Source: Candidatus Kuenenia hertensis
GTDB lineage: Bacteria > Planctomycetota > Brocadiia > Brocadiales > Brocadiaceae
Length of the DNA: 34,043 bases
Direction: 5' to 3'
Assembly (NCBI GenBank): GCA_021646465.1
Contig: SOET01000043.1
Span: 1-34,043 of the forward strand
In this document: positions 25,394-34,008 of the stretch, piece by piece
How the letters are laid out: the number at the start of each line of letters is the position of its first letter
How positions within the stretch are numbered: position 1 is the first letter of the stretch
Translations under genes and position numbers: made by a program
The notes under the pieces: model-generated
The model's input: only the letters and a program-made list of their open reading frames with translations
The model's database searches: none
Told to the model about the DNA's origin: nothing

Positions 25394-26395
25394 ATGAAGA
25401 GAAACCGCAAAGATATACAAGTATTCAGTTTGTCCTTTCTTGACGCCATTTGCTGTGCCTTTGGCGCCATTATTCTCTTATTTGTCCTGTCAAAATTTGC
25501 CGAACCCCTCATCATTGAAGGGATAAGCGAAGAACTTAAAGGGATGATTGAAAAGCTTGAAAAGGAACTATTTGAAATTCGCGGAGAAACACATGTGCTC
25601 AATAGGGAACTTACGGGGAAAAAAGAACAACTTTCAAGTGAAAGAGAAGGAATTGCAAGGTTGCAGGGAGATCTGTCAAAAATTGAGGGTGAGTTTTTAG
25701 CATCAAAACAAAATGCCACGGTACAGAATCTTCTTAAGGGAAAACTGGCAATTGCAAAACAGAAACTTACCGAAGAGATGGAACGTCTTTTGAGAGACAG
25801 ACCTCGGGCGCCTGATGGTTCTGTTGGGGGTATTCCGGTGGACAGTGAATACATTATCTTTATTATCGATACTTCCGGCAGCATGCAGCGAAATGCATGG
25901 AGTTTGGTACAGAAAAAAATTCAGGAAACACTGGAGGTATATCCCAGTGTAAAGGGCATCCAGGTAATGAACGATATGGGAGATTATATGTTCCCTCAAT
26001 ACAGTGGTAAATGGATACCCGATACTCCCGGCCGCAGGAAGGTAATTATCGATACATTAAGTACCTGGAAACCTTTCAGCAACAGTAGCCCTGTTGAAGG
26101 AATTACTGCGGCTATCAGCACCTATTACGACCCTGATAAGAACATAAGCCTGTATGTTTTTGGGGATGAATTCAGCAGCAGAGGTATGCAAAGTGCGATC
26201 AATGCAGTAGACCGCATCAACAAAGCAAATAAAGAGGGTACACGCAGAGTCCGTATTCATTGCGTGGGATTTCCTGTTATGCTCAGGCAACGCCTAAGTG
26301 ATGATAACACCGGCGTACGATTTGCTAATCTTATGCGTATTCTTTGCCAGAAAAACGGTGGCACCTTCGTCGGGCTTAACACTACCCGCCCTTAA
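25394..26395 (+). CDS. Single-TM coiled-coil VWA-domain protein 2
   Basis: Same plan as its neighbour: QVFSLSFLDAICCAFGAIIL (9-28) as membrane helix with Asp17, coiled coil about 45-135, VWA domain about 150-330. MIDAS has DTSGS (159-163) and an Asp in FGDEF, but the Thr position seems to be Ser (NSSPVEG). The two proteins are clearly related in the helix and diverged in the VWA part, so they could form a heteromeric partner pair for the channel protein. GGAG lies about 10 bases before ATG 25394. Last gene of the cluster before the exporter genes. Confidence 0.83.
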   Translation: MKRNRKDIQVFSLSFLDAICCAFGAIILLFVLSKFAEPLIIEGISEELKGMIEKLEKELFEIRGETHVLNRELTGKKEQLSSEREGIARLQGDLSKIEGEFLASKQNATVQNLLKGKLAIAKQKLTEEMERLLRDRPRAPDGSVGGIPVDSEYIIFIIDTSGSMQRNAWSLVQKKIQETLEVYPSVKGIQVMNDMGDYMFPQYSGKWIPDTPGRRKVIIDTLSTWKPFSNSSPVEGITAAISTYYDPDKNISLYVFGDEFSSRGMQSAINAVDRINKANKEGTRRVRIHCVGFPVMLRQRLSDDNTGVRFANLMRILCQKNGGTFVGLNTTRP

Positions 26396-26443
26396 GATAT
26401 TATAATTGCCATCCTTTGCAAATTTTATTATCTTTAGACTGAT

Positions 26444-27646
26444 ATGAAAAAATACATTTTTATTGGCATCCCATGCGTAATTGTCACAATAGTAACCATA
26501 ATTTACCTCTTCAACAGAGGAGAAACTATCCGGTTTGAAACGGCAAAAATTGATAAAGGCGATATCCAAAAATATGTAGTAGCAACGGGTACAGTAACCC
26601 CTGTCAGGACGGTAATAATTGGCAGCCAGGTCTCAGGGCTTATTTCACAACTCTTTGCGGATTTTAATTCTGAGGTACAAAAAGGACAGATTGTGGCACA
26701 AATTGATCCTGTTCCTTTCGAGCATCAGGTCAAAAGGGCTGAAGCTACTCTTGCAACAGCACTTGCCACTTTAAAAAAATCGAATGCTACCCTGAGAAAT
26801 AACAGGAGGAAATTTCTTCGTGCAAAAAAATTGTATACGAAAGAGGTCATTTCCATTGATGAATTTGATGAATCCCGCGCAACTTATGAAATATCCCTTG
26901 CAGATGTTGACCTTGCAAAAGCCGAAATATTACAGGCACAAGCATCCCTTGAGATTGCAAAAACCGATTTGGAACATACGGTAATTGTCTCTCCTTTTGA
27001 CGGTATCGTTATTTCAAGGGAAGTGGACGTTGGCCAGACGGTGGCTGCCAGTTTTCAGACCCCTACGTTATTTACTATCGCCATGGACCTTGTCAGTATG
27101 CAGGTAAATACAAGTGTCGATGAGGCAGATATCGGAATGGTTGAAGTTGGTCAAAAGGCGAAGTTTAACGTTGATGCATTTCCCGAGAGTGTATTTGAAG
27201 GTAACGTAACCGAAATCCATATGTCTCCTGTTATTTTTCAAAATGTAGTAACCTACGACACTATTATCAGTGTCGATAACTCATCTCTGAAGCTGAAACC
27301 TGGTATGACAGCAAATACCTCCATTTTAACGGCGGAAGCAAAAGATGTATTGAGGTTACCCAATGCCGCTTTGCGCTATACCCCATCAAAAACCGTAAAG
27401 GTGAAAATGGATGAAGAGACAGAAAACAATCGTAAGGAAAAAAACTTTTTTCCTGTATGGATAATGAAAAACGGAAAACCGGCAAAGGTAATGATAAAAA
27501 CAGGAATAAGTGACTACGACTACACAGAGATCATTGAAGGAGAGGTAAAAGAAGGACTGGAAGTAATCGTTGCGGAAACGACCTCGAAATCATCAACGAA
27601 AGATTCCCGGAAGATTCCCTGGACGAGAGTAGGAGGCAGGCGTTAA
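26444..27646 (+). CDS. macA: MacA-type periplasmic adaptor (HlyD/RND-MFP family)
   Basis: Inner-membrane-anchored adaptor of a tripartite efflux pump. N-terminal helix (4-22), then TGTVTPVRTVIIGSQVSGLI, an alpha-helical hairpin (about 80-160) and the second lipoyl half LEHTVIVSPFDGIVISREVDVGQTV. The beta-barrel region contains VDEADIGMVEVGQKAKF and LKPGMTANTSIL. About 400 residues is normal. It is 6 bp from the ABC ATPase gene and shares its transcript. Substrate is not predictable from sequence. The symbol is given by family resemblance and not by proven orthology. Confidence 0.88.
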   Translation: MKKYIFIGIPCVIVTIVTIIYLFNRGETIRFETAKIDKGDIQKYVVATGTVTPVRTVIIGSQVSGLISQLFADFNSEVQKGQIVAQIDPVPFEHQVKRAEATLATALATLKKSNATLRNNRRKFLRAKKLYTKEVISIDEFDESRATYEISLADVDLAKAEILQAQASLEIAKTDLEHTVIVSPFDGIVISREVDVGQTVAASFQTPTLFTIAMDLVSMQVNTSVDEADIGMVEVGQKAKFNVDAFPESVFEGNVTEIHMSPVIFQNVVTYDTIISVDNSSLKLKPGMTANTSILTAEAKDVLRLPNAALRYTPSKTVKVKMDEETENNRKEKNFFPVWIMKNGKPAKVMIKTGISDYDYTEIIEGEVKEGLEVIVAETTSKSSTKDSRKIPWTRVGGRR

Positions 27647-27652
27647 AGGCCC

Positions 27653-28342
27653 ATGCAGGAAATAATTCAATTAGAATCCATTTATAAAATTTACGAAATG
27701 GGGGAGGTTACTTTCACCGCGTTAAACGATGTTGCTCTTTCTATTAAAAAAGGCGAGTTTGTCGCTATTATGGGTGCTTCAGGTTCAGGAAAATCCACAT
27801 TAATGAATATCCTTGGATGTCTGGACAGCCCATCGAAAGGGAAATACTCTTTCGATGGTGTAGACGTTTCACGTTTTTCAAAAAATGAACTTGCGGAGAT
27901 CAGAAACAAAAAACTCGGGTTTGTATTTCAGAATTTCAACCTTTTAGGAAGAACGACTGTTTTAGAAAACATTGAACTCCCGCTCATTTATGCGAAAAAA
28001 ATGACAAAAAGTTCCATACAAAAAATATTTCAAACAATGCAGATTCTGGGCCTTGAAGGGCTCCATAAAAATTATCCCAACCAGCTTTCCGGAGGACAGC
28101 AGCAGCGCGTTGCAATAGCACGGGCAATTATTAATAACCCTTCCCTGCTCCTGGCGGATGAACCAACGGGAAACCTCGACAGTACTACCAGCAAAGAAGT
28201 AATGAGCGTTCTTAATAAACTGAACCATGAGATGAATATTACCATTGTCCTCGTAACTCATGAAGAAGATATCGCAAGATACGCGCGCAGAACGATAATA
28301 CTTAAAGACGGCAAGGTGTTAAGCGATTCGGCTTTACATTAA
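27653..28342 (+). CDS. ABC transporter ATPase, MacB/LolD type
   Basis: The 229-residue nucleotide-binding protein has Walker [10 protein letters not shown], the Q-loop FVFQNFNLL, signature [14 protein letters not shown], Walker [13 protein letters not shown] and the H-loop VLVTHEE. It powers the separate permease at 28460. In Escherichia coli MacB the two are one polypeptide; here they are split, as is common outside Gammaproteobacteria. Confidence 0.93.
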   Translation: MQEIIQLESIYKIYEMGEVTFTALNDVALSIKKGEFVAIMGASGSGKSTLMNILGCLDSPSKGKYSFDGVDVSRFSKNELAEIRNKKLGFVFQNFNLLGRTTVLENIELPLIYAKKMTKSSIQKIFQTMQILGLEGLHKNYPNQLSGGQQQRVAIARAIINNPSLLLADEPTGNLDSTTSKEVMSVLNKLNHEMNITIVLVTHEEDIARYARRTIILKDGKVLSDSALH

Positions 28343-28459
28343 CCATAATAAGTAATCATACTTTCCGTTGTTCCCATCAGGAGTGGGGATAAAAGGGGAG
28401 AAATATTGTAATACGTTTAATTTTTAGATCGATTCATTGAAAAAAGGCTTTTTTGCAGC

Positions 28460-29668
28460 ATGCCGCCTCTATTAAAAATAGCATTACGCGCCATTTTAAG
28501 AAATAAATTGCGCTCTTCACTTACGATACTTGGTATTGTTATCGGAGTGGGGGCGGTAATTGCCATGGTGGGGATCGGGCAGGGGGCAAAGGATTTGATT
28601 GAGAAGCAAATAGAAAGCCTGGGAACGAACGTACTCATTATTATCCCTGTCAGCACTACCCACACTGCCGCACGGGGAACGGAAGGAACCATTACCCTTA
28701 CTGCGGAAGATGCTGCCGCGATAGAAAAAGAATGCAGGGCGGTGAGTTATGTATCTTCAAACTTACGAACGTCTTCACAGGTGGTATATGGAAATCAAAA
28801 CTGGTCAACAAGCATTACCGGCATTCATCCTGATTATGAGATTATAAGAAACTGGCAATTGAAGTCAGGCAGGTTTATAAGACCACAGGATGTTAAAACA
28901 ATGGCAAAGGTCTGTGTGTTAGGTCAGACAGTCGTTGACAATTTATTTGGCGCGCTCGATCCCATAGGGAAGTGGATACGCGTCAACAATATTCCCTTCA
29001 AAGTAATTGGTGTATTAATGGCAAAAGGGCAGTCTCCGATGGGAACAGACCAGGACGATACCGTGCTCATGCCTTATACTACCGTGCAGAGAAAGATTAT
29101 GGGGGTAACCTATATCAGCGCAGTCCTTGCTTCATCATATACAGCAGAAGGACGTCATGACGCCATCGAACAGATTACCACTCTGCTGCGCGAACGCCAC
29201 CGTTTGCGGGAAGGCGAGGAAGATGATTTCCGGATCATCAGTCAGGTCGAATACGCATCTACGATGATGGAAACCAGCCGCACAATGACCATCCTTCTTG
29301 GCAGTATTGCTTCCGTCTCCTTAATCGTGGGAGGCATCGGAATAATGAATATCATGCTGGTTTCCACCACGGAAAGGACGAGGGAGATAGGCATCAGGAT
29401 GGCAGTGGGTGCGAAAGAGAGAGATATCCTCCTTCAGTTTCTGATAGAGGCAACGGTACTAAGTTCCATAGGAGGCATTATTGGGGTAATATTCGGAATT
29501 GTGTTCTCAAAAGTCATTTCGCTCTATGGAGGATGGCCTTCAATGCTTACACCATTACCCGTAGCCGTAGCCTTTCTCTTTTCGAATATGGTGGGCATCT
29601 TTTTTGGATATTACCCCGCACGAAAAGCATCCAGGCTTAATCCCATTGAAGCGCTCAGGTATGAATAA
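28460..29668 (+). CDS. macB: ABC transporter permease, MacB/FtsX type
   Basis: A first membrane helix after RAILRNKLRSSLTILGI is followed by a periplasmic MacB_PCD domain (about 40-270) and a C-terminal FtsX domain with three helices. Its first helix begins SVSLIVGGIGIMNIMLVSTTERTREIGIRMAVGA, the family hallmark stretch. Ends ARKASRLNPIEALRYE, typical of MacB. Spacer of 117 bp from the ATPase gene with no clear promoter or terminator, and no good Shine-Dalgarno before the ATG. With the two preceding genes it forms a MacAB-like mechanotransmission pump or exporter; the outer membrane channel is not in the window. Confidence 0.9.
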   Translation: MPPLLKIALRAILRNKLRSSLTILGIVIGVGAVIAMVGIGQGAKDLIEKQIESLGTNVLIIIPVSTTHTAARGTEGTITLTAEDAAAIEKECRAVSYVSSNLRTSSQVVYGNQNWSTSITGIHPDYEIIRNWQLKSGRFIRPQDVKTMAKVCVLGQTVVDNLFGALDPIGKWIRVNNIPFKVIGVLMAKGQSPMGTDQDDTVLMPYTTVQRKIMGVTYISAVLASSYTAEGRHDAIEQITTLLRERHRLREGEEDDFRIISQVEYASTMMETSRTMTILLGSIASVSLIVGGIGIMNIMLVSTTERTREIGIRMAVGAKERDILLQFLIEATVLSSIGGIIGVIFGIVFSKVISLYGGWPSMLTPLPVAVAFLFSNMVGIFFGYYPARKASRLNPIEALRYE

Positions 29669-29715
29669 TATAGAATATCACATAATTCCTGATACATTAC
29701 ACACGCATTTGCGGT

Positions 29716-30861
29716 TCATTTTCCTGCTACTAATAACGACTGCACTTTGGATATCCCTTTCCCAAGTTCAACAGGATACCCTGCTTCATAAAGACCTTTT
29801 TCAAGCGCAGAGATTGCCAGAATAATATCAAAATCGTTGACATATCCCATGTGCCCGATGCGGATCATCTTTCCTTTTAAAGAATCCTGTCCGCCGGTAA
29901 AAGTAACACCTGTTTCGTCCCTCAATTTTTTAATAACTTTATCAACTTCAATTCCTTCCGGCGCTTTTATGGCCGTCAGAACATTGCTTGAATTATCTCC
30001 CGCAAACAATTCCAAACCTATTGCCTTTACCCCTTCCCTGGTAGCGTTTGCAAGACGGGCATGTCTTGCCCACACATTTTCAATACCCTCTTTTTTAATC
30101 ATATCCATTGCCGTTTTCATTGCCATAATAAGCGACACTGCCGGGGTGAATGGAGTTGTTTTGTTTTTAAGATTTTTACGCATCTTTCTGAAATCCCAGT
30201 AATAGCGGGGCAAATCTCCCTTCTCCACAGCTTCCCATGCTCCGCTGTTTACACAAACAAATGCCAGTCCCGGAGGCAACATACAACCCTTCTGCGAACC
30301 GGTTACCGCAACATCAATATTCCATTCGTCCATTAAAAACTGATGAACACCAATACCCGTAATAGCGTCTACTACCAATAGCGCACCATATTTTTTCACA
30401 ATATCTGATATGGTTTTTATATCATGCAGCACACCTGTTGACGTTTCGCTCTGTGTTGCAAAAACTGCTTTTATTCCGCTGTTTTCTTTAAGAGCTTCTT
30501 CCACTTTGGAAGGTTCCACAGCCTTTCCGTACTCTACACAAATTACCGTTGTTTCTATACCGAAACACTTGCACAAATCCGCCCAACGTTCTCCGAATTT
30601 ACCGGTAGCAATTACCAATGCCTTGTCCCCTTTGGATAATACGTTGGCAACACACGCCTCCATTGAGCCGGTACCCGAAGACATTAATGTATAAACCTCA
30701 CCCGTTTTCGTTTGAAACAGATATTTTAAGTCCTCACTTAACTCGTAAAATATCTGAGAAAACTGTGGCGTCCTGTGGTGAATCATTGGCTGAGCTTCAG
30801 AGAGTGAAACCTCAGGCGGCACCATTGTGGGTCCAGGTGTAAAGAGATAATTTTTCTTCAT
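29716..30861 (-). CDS. Class V PLP aminotransferase (alanine/serine-glyoxylate type)
   Basis: Fold-type I PLP enzyme of the family that includes alanine-glyoxylate and serine-pyruvate aminotransferase and the so-called 42-kDa soluble hydrogenase subunit. Landmarks: LFTPGPTMVPPEV, MSSGTGSMEACVANVL, ATQSETSTGVLHDI, LLVVDAITGIG and AVTGSQKGCMLPPG with Lys191 as the expected PLP lysine; the C-terminal KMIRIGHMGYVNDFDII is also typical. ATG at 30861 is chosen because the family starts at KKNYLFTPGP and AAAGGGA lies just upstream; the frame extends 11 codons further. It ends 47 bp from the macB-like gene, converging with it. Exact substrates cannot be fixed from sequence. Confidence 0.9.
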   Translation of the reverse strand: MKKNYLFTPGPTMVPPEVSLSEAQPMIHHRTPQFSQIFYELSEDLKYLFQTKTGEVYTLMSSGTGSMEACVANVLSKGDKALVIATGKFGERWADLCKCFGIETTVICVEYGKAVEPSKVEEALKENSGIKAVFATQSETSTGVLHDIKTISDIVKKYGALLVVDAITGIGVHQFLMDEWNIDVAVTGSQKGCMLPPGLAFVCVNSGAWEAVEKGDLPRYYWDFRKMRKNLKNKTTPFTPAVSLIMAMKTAMDMIKKEGIENVWARHARLANATREGVKAIGLELFAGDNSSNVLTAIKAPEGIEVDKVIKKLRDETGVTFTGGQDSLKGKMIRIGHMGYVNDFDIILAISALEKGLYEAGYPVELGKGISKVQSLLVAGK

Positions 30862-31040
30862 AATAAAAGTCCCTTTCTCAGAGCATTTGTACATGAATTT
30901 TCAGGTCAATAGAGAACAGAAGTTAGTTTGGAAGGAATTTTGCGATACATGATGAACTTCTTACCCTTAGTGTATGTAATAAATACTCTTCTTAGAAATG
31001 TACCAAATATATAAAAGTAATACGTAAAACGAAGTATTAT
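30862..31040. promoter_or_regulatory. Divergent intergenic region, aminotransferase / dinG-like
   Basis: The only sizeable gap from which both flanking genes are transcribed outward, so promoters for both should lie here. TATAAA at about 31009-31014 is a candidate -10 for the helicase gene. No recognisable operator is seen. Confidence 0.4.
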
Positions 31041-33677
31041 ATGAAAATAATAAAAAGAATCAAGAAAGAAAAGAGTGCAGTATTCTATGTCCGTTTTTCA
31101 TTGTATCTTTCAGTTACTTCATTTATATTTCAACTTATGAATATTACAAAGTGGTTTGCCAGAAATTTTATTACCCAGGATATAATATCTTCAATAAAAG
31201 ACGCCATTCATAATGCTGGTGGAAATGAAGTTTTTTTTATCGGCAGACCTGATAAAAATCATATGATTGCAGATGTTGAAGTATATGCAATGGGAAATAA
31301 ACGCGCGGTACCTGCTGTTTTGGAGGAGGTAAAGTTTGGAGAGGTAGTTATCCATAATCACCCGAACGGAAATCTTGAACCTTCTGATGCGGATGTTGAG
31401 CTTGCTTCGGTAATGGGTTCCATAGGTGTAGGATTTTACATAATTAATAATGAAGCAGAATATGTGTATCCTGTAGTAAAAATTGCGAAAGAACACACCT
31501 ATGAGAAACTGGATTGTTCTGTGCTTTCACAATTCTTTCAGACGGGGGGAATATTGTCTGACAGCATTCCGGGGTATGAGTATAGAGAATCGCAGGTTGA
31601 AATGTTAACATCCGTTTCAAATGCGTTTAATAATGATAAAATTGCAACCATTGAAGCAGGTACAGGTACGGGTAAATCTCTGGCATATCTTCTTCCGGCA
31701 ATATTCTGGAGTATAAAAAATAAGGAAAGAATCGTTGTATCTACAAATACTATTAACCTGCAGGAACAATTGATATACAAAGATATTCCCATGTTAAGAA
31801 TAGAAAACGTTCCTGGTTTTAAAAGCGTCCTGGTTAAAGGGAGAAATAATTATGTATGTCTGAGAAAGGCGCAAAATTTAAAAATAGAAGGGAACTCATT
31901 TGTCGGGGAAAAAGAAAAAAATCAATTGGCAAATATACTATCCTGGGTAGAACAAACAAAGGATGGAAGCAAATCAGACCTTGGTTTCATTCCTGACGAT
32001 GATATTTGGGAAATGATTCAGTCCGAAGTTGACCAATGTATGAGGTTGAAATGTAATTTTTACGATCAATGTTTTTTTTATACTGCAAGGAGAAATGCCG
32101 CAAGTGCAGATATTTTAGTTATAAATCATTATCTTTTAATGGCAGATTTAATTCTAAGAAGGGAAGTAAAGGGATTTGATTCAACTGCGATATTGCCGCC
32201 ATTTAAGAGAATCATAATAGATGAAGCACATAATTTGGAGTCCGTTGCAACAACAAACCTTGGCTTATCATTTTCAAGGATGAGAATATTAAAACCTCTG
32301 GGAAAACTTGTTAATCAGAAGGATAATAAAAAGGGGCTTTTGAATTTTCTTAAAAATAAACTTAAAGACATCAGCTCTTTATATAATAAGGATATTATAG
32401 CGGAGATTCATGAGAAAATTTATCCTCCCCTGTTTGATGCACGTTTAGAAATCTTCGAAAAGGTTAATAACACTTTTTTTGATATTTCAGAGTCTGTATA
32501 TAACTATGTCAGTAATAAGAATATTGAAACAGGAGATGAACTTAAACTACGTGTGACTGATAATCTTCTTTCTGCACCATTATGGAATGACATTATAGAA
32601 AAAAAACTTAAGACATTATGTACGGACATACACAACTTTGTAATATTATTAAATAAATTGATTGATACTTTGGAAAGATTTAATAAGGAATCGCAGGATG
32701 CTTTATCGTCTCTTTTGATAGACATCATTTCATGCAAAAAGCGTTTGAAAGTTGCAGCAAACGATATGTACACATTTATTCTTTCAGAAGTAAATCTCTG
32801 CAGATGGATAGAATTAAAGAAATATAACGGTAATTTCTCCATAAAATTCTGCACTGCCCCAATAAGTATTTCAAAGGATTTAAAGGAGTGTCTTTATGGT
32901 AATTATCAAACAATTATATTAACCTCTGCAACACTTACAACAGGTAATACATTTACCTTTTATAAAAAAAATACCGGCCTTGACCTGCTTCCGAAAAAAA
33001 GGCTGACGGAATTAATTCTCAAATCTCCTTTTGATTATAAAAAACAGTCTGTCATATGCATCCCGACAGATATTTCTGACCCTGACGGCATTCATTACAA
33101 AACAGATCTGGTAGAAAATTTACGCAAATTAATCACTATTACTGACGGACGTTCACTCGTATTGTTTACTTCATATCGTCTTCTTAACGACATATATAAT
33201 ATTCTGGAACCATATTTTACTAATCAACACTACACCTGTTTAAAACAAGGCACAGATAACAGACACAGCCTGCTGGAAACATTTAAAAACGACAAAACTT
33301 CTATATTATTTGCCACCGATAGTTTCTGGGAGGGTATTGATGTGAAAGGCGATGCGCTCGAATGCGTTATTATCACCCGCTTACCTTTTAAAGTGCCAAA
33401 TGAACCAATAATTGAGGCACGGACAGAAGCTATCGAAATGGCTGGGGGTAATTCATTTTATGATTATTCCCTGCCAACGGCGGTATTAAAATTGAAACAA
33501 GGTTTTGGAAGACTTATAAGAAGCAAAGAAGATAGAGGCGTTGTTTTTATATTTGACAAACGCATTGCAACAAAAAGGTATGGAAACTTCTTTTTGCAAT
33601 CACTCCCGGAAGCAAAATGCATAAAAGGAAGCAAGGATATAATTTTTCATGAATTAGAGGCTTTTTTCAAGAGGTAA
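31041..33677 (+). CDS. DinG/XPD-family helicase fused to N-terminal JAMM (RadC-like) domain
   Basis: Residues about 45-150 carry a JAMM metalloprotease-type motif: Glu64, then HNHPNGNLEPSDAD with His105, His107, Ser115 and Asp118, as in RadC-like proteins. Residues 180-878 form an XPD/DinG superfamily 2 helicase. Its motifs are EAGTGTGKSLAY (Walker A), NYVCLR and QCMRLKCNFYDQCFF supplying four cysteines for an Fe-S cluster, IIDEAHNLESVA (DEAH box), ATDSFWEGIDV and KQGFGRLIR. It is likely a 5'-3' DNA repair helicase. The sequence looks more AT-rich than its neighbours. ATG 31041 gives a hydrophobic, poorly conserved 32-residue leader; ATG 31137 (MNITKWFARNFIT) may be the true start. Neither has a clear ribosome binding site. 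Confidence 0.88.
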   Translation: MKIIKRIKKEKSAVFYVRFSLYLSVTSFIFQLMNITKWFARNFITQDIISSIKDAIHNAGGNEVFFIGRPDKNHMIADVEVYAMGNKRAVPAVLEEVKFGEVVIHNHPNGNLEPSDADVELASVMGSIGVGFYIINNEAEYVYPVVKIAKEHTYEKLDCSVLSQFFQTGGILSDSIPGYEYRESQVEMLTSVSNAFNNDKIATIEAGTGTGKSLAYLLPAIFWSIKNKERIVVSTNTINLQEQLIYKDIPMLRIENVPGFKSVLVKGRNNYVCLRKAQNLKIEGNSFVGEKEKNQLANILSWVEQTKDGSKSDLGFIPDDDIWEMIQSEVDQCMRLKCNFYDQCFFYTARRNAASADILVINHYLLMADLILRREVKGFDSTAILPPFKRIIIDEAHNLESVATTNLGLSFSRMRILKPLGKLVNQKDNKKGLLNFLKNKLKDISSLYNKDIIAEIHEKIYPPLFDARLEIFEKVNNTFFDISESVYNYVSNKNIETGDELKLRVTDNLLSAPLWNDIIEKKLKTLCTDIHNFVILLNKLIDTLERFNKESQDALSSLLIDIISCKKRLKVAANDMYTFILSEVNLCRWIELKKYNGNFSIKFCTAPISISKDLKECLYGNYQTIILTSATLTTGNTFTFYKKNTGLDLLPKKRLTELILKSPFDYKKQSVICIPTDISDPDGIHYKTDLVENLRKLITITDGRSLVLFTSYRLLNDIYNILEPYFTNQHYTCLKQGTDNRHSLLETFKNDKTSILFATDSFWEGIDVKGDALECVIITRLPFKVPNEPIIEARTEAIEMAGGNSFYDYSLPTAVLKLKQGFGRLIRSKEDRGVVFIFDKRIATKRYGNFFLQSLPEAKCIKGSKDIIFHELEAFFKR

Positions 33678-34008
33678 ATTTATTGTTCATTAAATAAGGA
33701 TAAAAGTGTTTATAAAAATGAATATATCTCACGTTTTTAATATGTTGTTTAATAATCACATTATTAAACAACATCTTTTTCAATAATAGACACGTTCTTT
33801 ACAATAAAAAAACAACACTAAGTTATTATTTTGTAATGATTAATAAAGAATGTACAAGAGATTTGAACAATTACTATAATTATGAATACGATTTTTTTAA
33901 AAATAAATAACTATAATAATTATATAAAATGTTATGTTGATTTATGCCATCAGATGAAAACAACACGTTGATGAATTTCTTACAAAATATTGCAAAAGGG
34001 AAAATCAA
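33678..34008. other. 331-bp AT-rich intergenic region
   Basis: Apart from the hairpin at 33742-33780 I see no gene, RNA or repeat in it. It is extremely AT-rich, with several TATAAT-like runs near 33875-33930 that could supply a promoter for the gene starting at 34009, none with a convincing -35. Confidence 0.5.
33742..33780. terminator. Perfect 15-bp AT-rich hairpin with T run
   Basis: ATGTTGTTTAATAAT (33742-33756), loop CAC, ATTATTAAACAACAT (33760-33774), then CTTTTT. It lies 64 bp after the helicase stop and fits an intrinsic terminator, although the stem is AT-rich. A binding site for a dimeric regulator of the next gene is the alternative. Confidence 0.6.

Noticed and set aside
15152-26395. 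Zorya, Tol-Pal or flagellar motor system
   Set aside because: A TolQ/MotA-like gene is present, but there is no ZorB/MotB OmpA-like peptidoglycan-binding partner, no TolB or Pal, no ZorC/D/E and no flagellar gene.
28430-28460. Terminator at the AAAAAAG/CTTTTTT palindrome before the permease gene
   Set aside because: The arms are separated by a single base, so no stable hairpin with a loop can form, and it lies at the ribosome-binding position.
29604-30842. + strand open frames opposite the aminotransferase
   Set aside because: All lie in the shadow of a full-length class V aminotransferase with all family motifs on the - strand.
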